A DNA stretch of 64,000 nt. Origin: PCPOR2b sp965220385 (lineage in GTDB: Bacteria > Poribacteria > WGA-4E > PCPOR2b). Both the position numbers and the translations under genes were made by a program. The DNA lies in contig OZ244825.1 in NCBI GenBank assembly GCA_965220385.1, positions 5,704,001 to 5,768,000 of the forward strand, read 5' to 3'. The notes below the pieces were generated by a model that was not told where the DNA came from, searched no databases, and saw only the letters and a list, made by a program, of their open reading frames with translations. Shown here piece by piece: positions 60,409 to 64,000 of this stretch (the stretch's first letter is position 1; the number at the start of each line of letters is the position of its first letter).

Positions 60409-60901
60409 ACAAGGAATCCGACTTGTAGCCCGTGCGGCGATTGTCCGCGATGACGCAATTCTGCTTATTGCGTTTGATGGCGAGAACGGTTTCCATTATA
60501 ATCTACCCGGCGGTGGCGTTGAGCCGGGCGAAACACTGTACGCTGCGGTGCGACGTGAGGTCCGTGAGGAGGCTGCTGCTGAAGTTGAAGTGAAGCAGCT
60601 ATTGTTTGTCTACGAATGTTTCCCGCCCGACTACGGCTTTGCGCTAGATGAAAAGCCACATTGTGTTGATTTCCTTTTCCACTGTGCACTTTGTGAGGGA
60701 AGTGAGCCACGCTTGCCCGATAATCCGGACGAGAACGAAGTCGCCGTTCACTGGGTTCCGCTGCCTGAACTTCCTAACGCTCCGCTTGTACCACAAATAC
60801 AGGATCGGGTGATTGCTGCTCTACAAAGAGACAGCGATGATCCATTTTGCCTAAGCCCCGATATGACGGCTGAAATCAAGAGTTTGAATCGAAGTACCTA
60901 A
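60365..60901 (+). CDS. Nudix hydrolase
   Basis: The 178-residue protein has the Nudix box GGGVEPGETLYAAVRREVREEAAAEV at residues about 50-75, quoted here in its parts: G(x5)E, REVREE and the closing AAAEV, where Ala replaces the usual final Gly. This binds magnesium and hydrolyses X-linked nucleoside diphosphates. The GTG at 60365 lies 44 nt inside the GNAT gene and has no clear ribosome site; a TTG at 60377 with GGAGAG just before it is an alternative. Confidence 0.88.
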   Translation: MERDLSENIKFKANRQGIRLVARAAIVRDDAILLIAFDGENGFHYNLPGGGVEPGETLYAAVRREVREEAAAEVEVKQLLFVYECFPPDYGFALDEKPHCVDFLFHCALCEGSEPRLPDNPDENEVAVHWVPLPELPNAPLVPQIQDRVIAALQRDSDDPFCLSPDMTAEIKSLNRST

Positions 60902-60961
60902 TTGGTTGATAAGATGTGACCGTATTAGGAAAACAGATAAGGAAATCATACAGAAACTTAA

Positions 60962-62293
60962 ATGCCTACAAATTCAATTCTCTCACAAATACCTATTGAC
61001 TTAGGGGACAATCTAATCTTGCGGTTTGCACGTCCAGACGACGTGGACGCTCTTGCTGAATTTAACGGTCGCGTTTTCGAGGATGAGCGAGTTGGCCACG
61101 GTATACGAGGCTTGATGTCAGGTCATCACCCAACGGTGAAGGCGAGCGATTTTACGTTGGTAGAAGATACCCACACGAACAAAATCGTTTCGTCAATGTG
61201 TCTTATTTCTCAGACATGGGCTTACCGTGGGATTCCATTCAAGCTAGGGCGCCCAGAAGTGGTCGTCACAGAGCCGGAGTATCGCCGACGCGGGTTAGTG
61301 CGAAAACAGTTTGAGGTTATACACGCCTTGAGCGCAGCAAAGGGTGAACTGATGCAGGGCATCACCGGCATCCCGTGGTATTATCGCCAGTTCGGATATG
61401 AGATGGCAATGGATGTGGACGGTGGGAGAGGTACGGCTGGAGTCCATCTGCCGAAGCTGAAAGATGGTGAGTCTGAAAAATATCATCTGCGTCCAGTTGT
61501 GGAGGAGGATCACGCTTTCATTCGGGAGATGTATGACCACGCCAGTCGCCGTCAACCTTTTGTGTCCCTACGGTCGAAGGCGGAGTGGGATTATGAATTC
61601 AGTGGACGCTCAGAAAACGATTTTGCCCACTGGAAGTGGTTAATTATTGAGACAGCGGCAGGCTATCGGTTGGGCTACGTGCAATACTACCCGTGGATAG
61701 AGGGCAACGCACTATACATCATTCAGATGGAACTCAAATCCGGCGTAGGCTATCTTAACCTGATGCCAAGTGTGTTACGCGGACTGTGGAAGATCGCGCA
61801 AACAACGCCTAAGTGGGGCAATCATCAGAACCGAGAATTGGAAAACCTCATGCTTGAACTTGGTTCCACACACCCAGCCTACCACGCCCTGTTGGGGAAT
61901 AAAATCTATGAGTATGGACCGTACGGATTGTACATCCGTATACCGAATCTGGTTGCCTTTTTACAGCATATTCAACCTGCCTTGGAAAAGAATCTTGCAG
62001 GGACCGTCGCGGAAGGTTATAACGGTGAATTGAAAGTGAGTTTCTACCGCAGCGGTGTACAACTGAAATTTAACGGAGGCAAAATAACGGACATCTCTAA
62101 CTGGTCGCCCGATTCGGTCGAGGATGGCGACGCGCGGTTTCCAGATCTGACTTTTCTGCAACTCCTGTGTGGTCGCTGCCGGTTCAACGAATTGAAAACC
62201 AATTTTGTCGACTGTGACGGACGGGGCGAAGCGGGTGTCCTGCTCGATTGTCTATTCCCACCGTTCACCGGAAATGTCTGGTGTTTGTCATAA
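60962..62293 (+). CDS. Eis-like GNAT acetyltransferase with SCP2-like C-terminal domain
   Basis: In this 443-residue protein the N-terminal GNAT domain has the acetyl-CoA loop VVVTEPEYRRRGLVRKQFEVI (about 100-120). A second GNAT-like domain lies around 180-330 (DHAFIREMYDHASRRQP...). The end (LKVSFYRSGVQLKFNGGKI...PDLTFLQLLCGRC) resembles the sterol-carrier-like domain of Eis and related acetyltransferases. Eis-type proteins acetylate amines, including aminoglycosides; the target here is unknown. Confidence 0.83.
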   Translation: MPTNSILSQIPIDLGDNLILRFARPDDVDALAEFNGRVFEDERVGHGIRGLMSGHHPTVKASDFTLVEDTHTNKIVSSMCLISQTWAYRGIPFKLGRPEVVVTEPEYRRRGLVRKQFEVIHALSAAKGELMQGITGIPWYYRQFGYEMAMDVDGGRGTAGVHLPKLKDGESEKYHLRPVVEEDHAFIREMYDHASRRQPFVSLRSKAEWDYEFSGRSENDFAHWKWLIIETAAGYRLGYVQYYPWIEGNALYIIQMELKSGVGYLNLMPSVLRGLWKIAQTTPKWGNHQNRELENLMLELGSTHPAYHALLGNKIYEYGPYGLYIRIPNLVAFLQHIQPALEKNLAGTVAEGYNGELKVSFYRSGVQLKFNGGKITDISNWSPDSVEDGDARFPDLTFLQLLCGRCRFNELKTNFVDCDGRGEAGVLLDCLFPPFTGNVWCLS

Positions 62294-62307
62294 ATAGGGG
62301 TTTTACA

Positions 62308-63156
62308 TTGGCGAAAAAGAGAAAAGATCCGCAACAAAAAGATCTCTATCAGCGACGATTTGAAGATAAAGACTTTGCTTGGTTGGCAGAACAGTTTGAC
62401 AAACAGGCTGCACAAAACCCCGACCTAACGCTGGAGGAATATGCAATTCGTCACGGCATTGAGCCCAAATGGATTCGCAGCTTTATCAATGTAGGCTGGA
62501 ATACAGAGTTTAAAAACGTCATCACCGTCTGGCACGGCACAACAATCGATAGAGCAAAGGCGATTATGATCGAAGGGTTCAAGGCGCCGCGGGGCAGGGC
62601 ACGGAAGAAAATCTGGTTTACACAAAAATCAAGCGAAGCCCATAGACGAGCGGGTCATCTAGCACAATCTCGGGGAAAGGCACCGGTGGTCTTCCGTTGC
62701 CAGATTAATATCAGCAAATATTCCGAATTTGACAACCCACGTCCACATCATTACGCCTTCAAACATTCCTACATTGATAAGACGGTTATTTCCAGTGTAG
62801 ATGGTATGGAAGTAGACAAGGAGGACAAGCGTCCGCAAGAGAAGATAGATAAAGCGGAATTGGTCGATGTGATTATTACCAGAACCTCTGGTAAGTATGG
62901 CGTACTGCTATGGATCAACGTTTATCTGGAGGGGATAGGTCAGACGCCCATAGACGAAAACCATCCAGCAATTGAGAAAATTTATCAATGGATAGAGGCG
63001 CAATACACTGGAGATCGGGAGGAAGCAATCTCCGAAGAGGAGATGTTAGTACAAGTAAAGATACACCTGAATGGAGAGCCCCAAAAAATGACGAATCTGG
63101 GCATTGCAAATTTGGACACAAATGAGGTGGGGGACAAAGGTAGTGGAGAAAACTGA
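62308..63156 (+). CDS. Unknown protein with ADP-ribosyltransferase-like fold signature
   Basis: This is a 282-residue protein. The first 65 residues are helical and charged (DLYQRRFEDKDFAWLAEQFDKQAAQNPDLTLEEYAIRHGI in part), like a small DNA- or protein-binding module. Residues 74-130 hold VWHGTTIDRAKAIMIEGFKAPRGRARKKIWFT. Its H-G-T-T, A-x-x-I-x-x-x-GF and I-W-F-T elements match the NAD-binding start of ART/PARP/KptA-like folds. A TTG at 62308 with AGGGG upstream is chosen; a longer frame from 62248 overlaps the preceding gene. I cannot place a catalytic Glu with confidence. Confidence 0.6.
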   Translation: MAKKRKDPQQKDLYQRRFEDKDFAWLAEQFDKQAAQNPDLTLEEYAIRHGIEPKWIRSFINVGWNTEFKNVITVWHGTTIDRAKAIMIEGFKAPRGRARKKIWFTQKSSEAHRRAGHLAQSRGKAPVVFRCQINISKYSEFDNPRPHHYAFKHSYIDKTVISSVDGMEVDKEDKRPQEKIDKAELVDVIITRTSGKYGVLLWINVYLEGIGQTPIDENHPAIEKIYQWIEAQYTGDREEAISEEEMLVQVKIHLNGEPQKMTNLGIANLDTNEVGDKGSGEN

Positions 63157-64000
63157 ACGGGTGCAGTGGTTGCGCGCTATAATTTGGGGGTTGATTACGC
63201 TGCGGGCTATACCGCTTTTCGCAGAAACGCAAGATTCAACGCGCACCATCAATGCCGCATGGGTAGATACGCCCCCGGTCATTGATGGGGACCTCACCGA
63301 CGGTGTATGGCAATACGCTCAAGTTGCGAACAAGTTCTTCCGTGCGAAGGAGGGAGACATTCAGCTCGCACAACTAAACACTGAAGCAAGGGTTTTGTAC
63401 GATGAGAACACCCTCTATATCGGCGTGCATTGCGAGGAGCCAGACATGAAAAGCTTACGCGAAACAAAAACGCGCCGGGATTCCCCTGTTTGGCAGAATG
63501 ACTGTATCGAAGTGATGCTTGATACCTATCATGACCGTCGTAACTGCTACATTTTTGCCGTCAATACACTTGGCACGCAGACAGATGAGCGGGTCAGCAA
63601 CGAGAGTGTTTTCGACATGAGTTGGGATGCAAACTGGGAAGCGAAAATAAAGAAACACCAGAATGGTTGGAGCGCAGAATTTGCGATTCCATTTCGTGCG
63701 CTCCGTTTTAATCGGGATGATACTACATGGGGAATCAACTTTTGGAGGGTACGTCCGGTAAATAGTCAATCCTATTCTTGGGCACATACCGCTTTTTTCT
63801 CACGCGTGTCGGAGTTTGGCAGTTTGACTGGCTTGAATTTAAAAAAAATCGAAACAGAGCAGAAACTCGGTATTCTCCCCTATGGCAGCTATCGCGCGAT
63901 AGAAAATCGACCCAATGACTTTGATGGTGGGTTGGACCTTATCCTTCCAATTTCGACGCGCCTCACCTCGAACCTGACTTTTAATCCTGATTTTTCACAA
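63143..64000 (+). CDS. CBM9/DOMON-type N-terminus of a DUF5916-like outer-membrane protein, 3'-truncated
   Basis: The frame opens at GTG 63143 (overlapping the previous stop by 14 nt) and stays open to the window end, 286 codons. After a signal-like helix (AIIWGLITLRAIPLFAE) comes the carbohydrate-binding family 9-like domain: NAAWVDTPPVIDGDLTDGVWQ, LYDENTLYIGVHCEEP, DCIEVMLDTYHD, GWSAEFAIPFRALRF and WGINFWRVRP. The last 50 codons (GILPYGSYRAIEN...DLILPISTRLTSNLTFNPDFSQ) begin the beta-rich region seen in DUF5916 proteins, probably an outer-membrane barrel. A role in glycan capture at the surface is inferred. Confidence 0.8.
   Translation, partial: MEKTERVQWLRAIIWGLITLRAIPLFAETQDSTRTINAAWVDTPPVIDGDLTDGVWQYAQVANKFFRAKEGDIQLAQLNTEARVLYDENTLYIGVHCEEPDMKSLRETKTRRDSPVWQNDCIEVMLDTYHDRRNCYIFAVNTLGTQTDERVSNESVFDMSWDANWEAKIKKHQNGWSAEFAIPFRALRFNRDDTTWGINFWRVRPVNSQSYSWAHTAFFSRVSEFGSLTGLNLKKIETEQKLGILPYGSYRAIENRPNDFDGGLDLILPISTRLTSNLTFNPDFSQ

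Overview
The window looks like a chromosomal segment of an uncultured, carbohydrate-scavenging bacterium close to Candidatus Poribacteria or a related Latescibacteria-type lineage. I infer this from the gene mix, not from a marker gene. The signs are many Gfo/Idh/MocA oxidoreductases, enolase-superfamily dehydratase-like proteins, TIM-barrel sugar isomerases, tandem LamG and TolB-type secreted proteins, ThuA-like and DUF1080-like proteins, and a FlgD/T9SS-like C-terminus on a secreted FN3 protein. No phage, insertion sequence, CRISPR array or rRNA was seen.

Layout. 1-2987 (+): an oxidoreductase cut by the window edge, a glutamine-synthetase-family ligase and a phosphonatase-like HAD hydrolase. 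3019-7389 (-): five tandem exported TolB/PD40 beta-propellers with identical 30-nt gaps. 7763-13539 (-): a divergent enolase-superfamily protein, an HTTM membrane protein with a small partner, a glycosidase-like TIM barrel and guaA. 13737-18209 (+): Mn-type superoxide dismutase, then a T-box leader in front of ilvB-ilvN-ilvC. 18320-22481 (+): MFS, GNAT, an unknown protein and an isochorismatase-like hydrolase. 22515-25631: a class II HDAC-like deacetylase, a large secreted FN3 protein and tRNA-Leu(CAG).

25739-33301 (-) holds seven tandem LamG proteins behind a ThuA-like protein. Divergent from it, 33744-40417 (+) is a sugar ABC importer with two paralogous Tat-lipoprotein binding proteins, two permeases, a DUF1080-like exported protein and the ATPase. 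All six of its genes start with GTG or TTG. 40434-45811 (-) carries a TPR protein, an exported YidD-like protein, an SDR, a mandelate-racemase-family enzyme, a TIM-barrel isomerase, panB and a rhamnose-mutarotase-like protein. 46034-48464 (+) has ppk2, a palindrome-rich spacer and an unknown protein. 48471-56890 is mostly small-molecule and sugar catabolism, including a GNAT-glycosidase-like fusion. 57568-64000 (+) holds an MFS transporter, a methyltransferase, two GNAT proteins, a Nudix hydrolase, a possible ADP-ribosyltransferase-fold protein and the start of a CBM9/DUF5916-like outer-membrane protein.

The most striking observation is a short C-terminal tail, P-x2-[KE]-[LQI]-x3-W-[GAS]-x-[ILV]-K, ending the protein within about five residues. 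It is shared by 14 exported proteins of four unrelated folds: five PD40 propellers, seven LamG proteins, one ThuA-like and one DUF1080-like. It is absent from every other complete protein in the window. It behaves like a sorting or anchoring tag that I cannot match to a named system.
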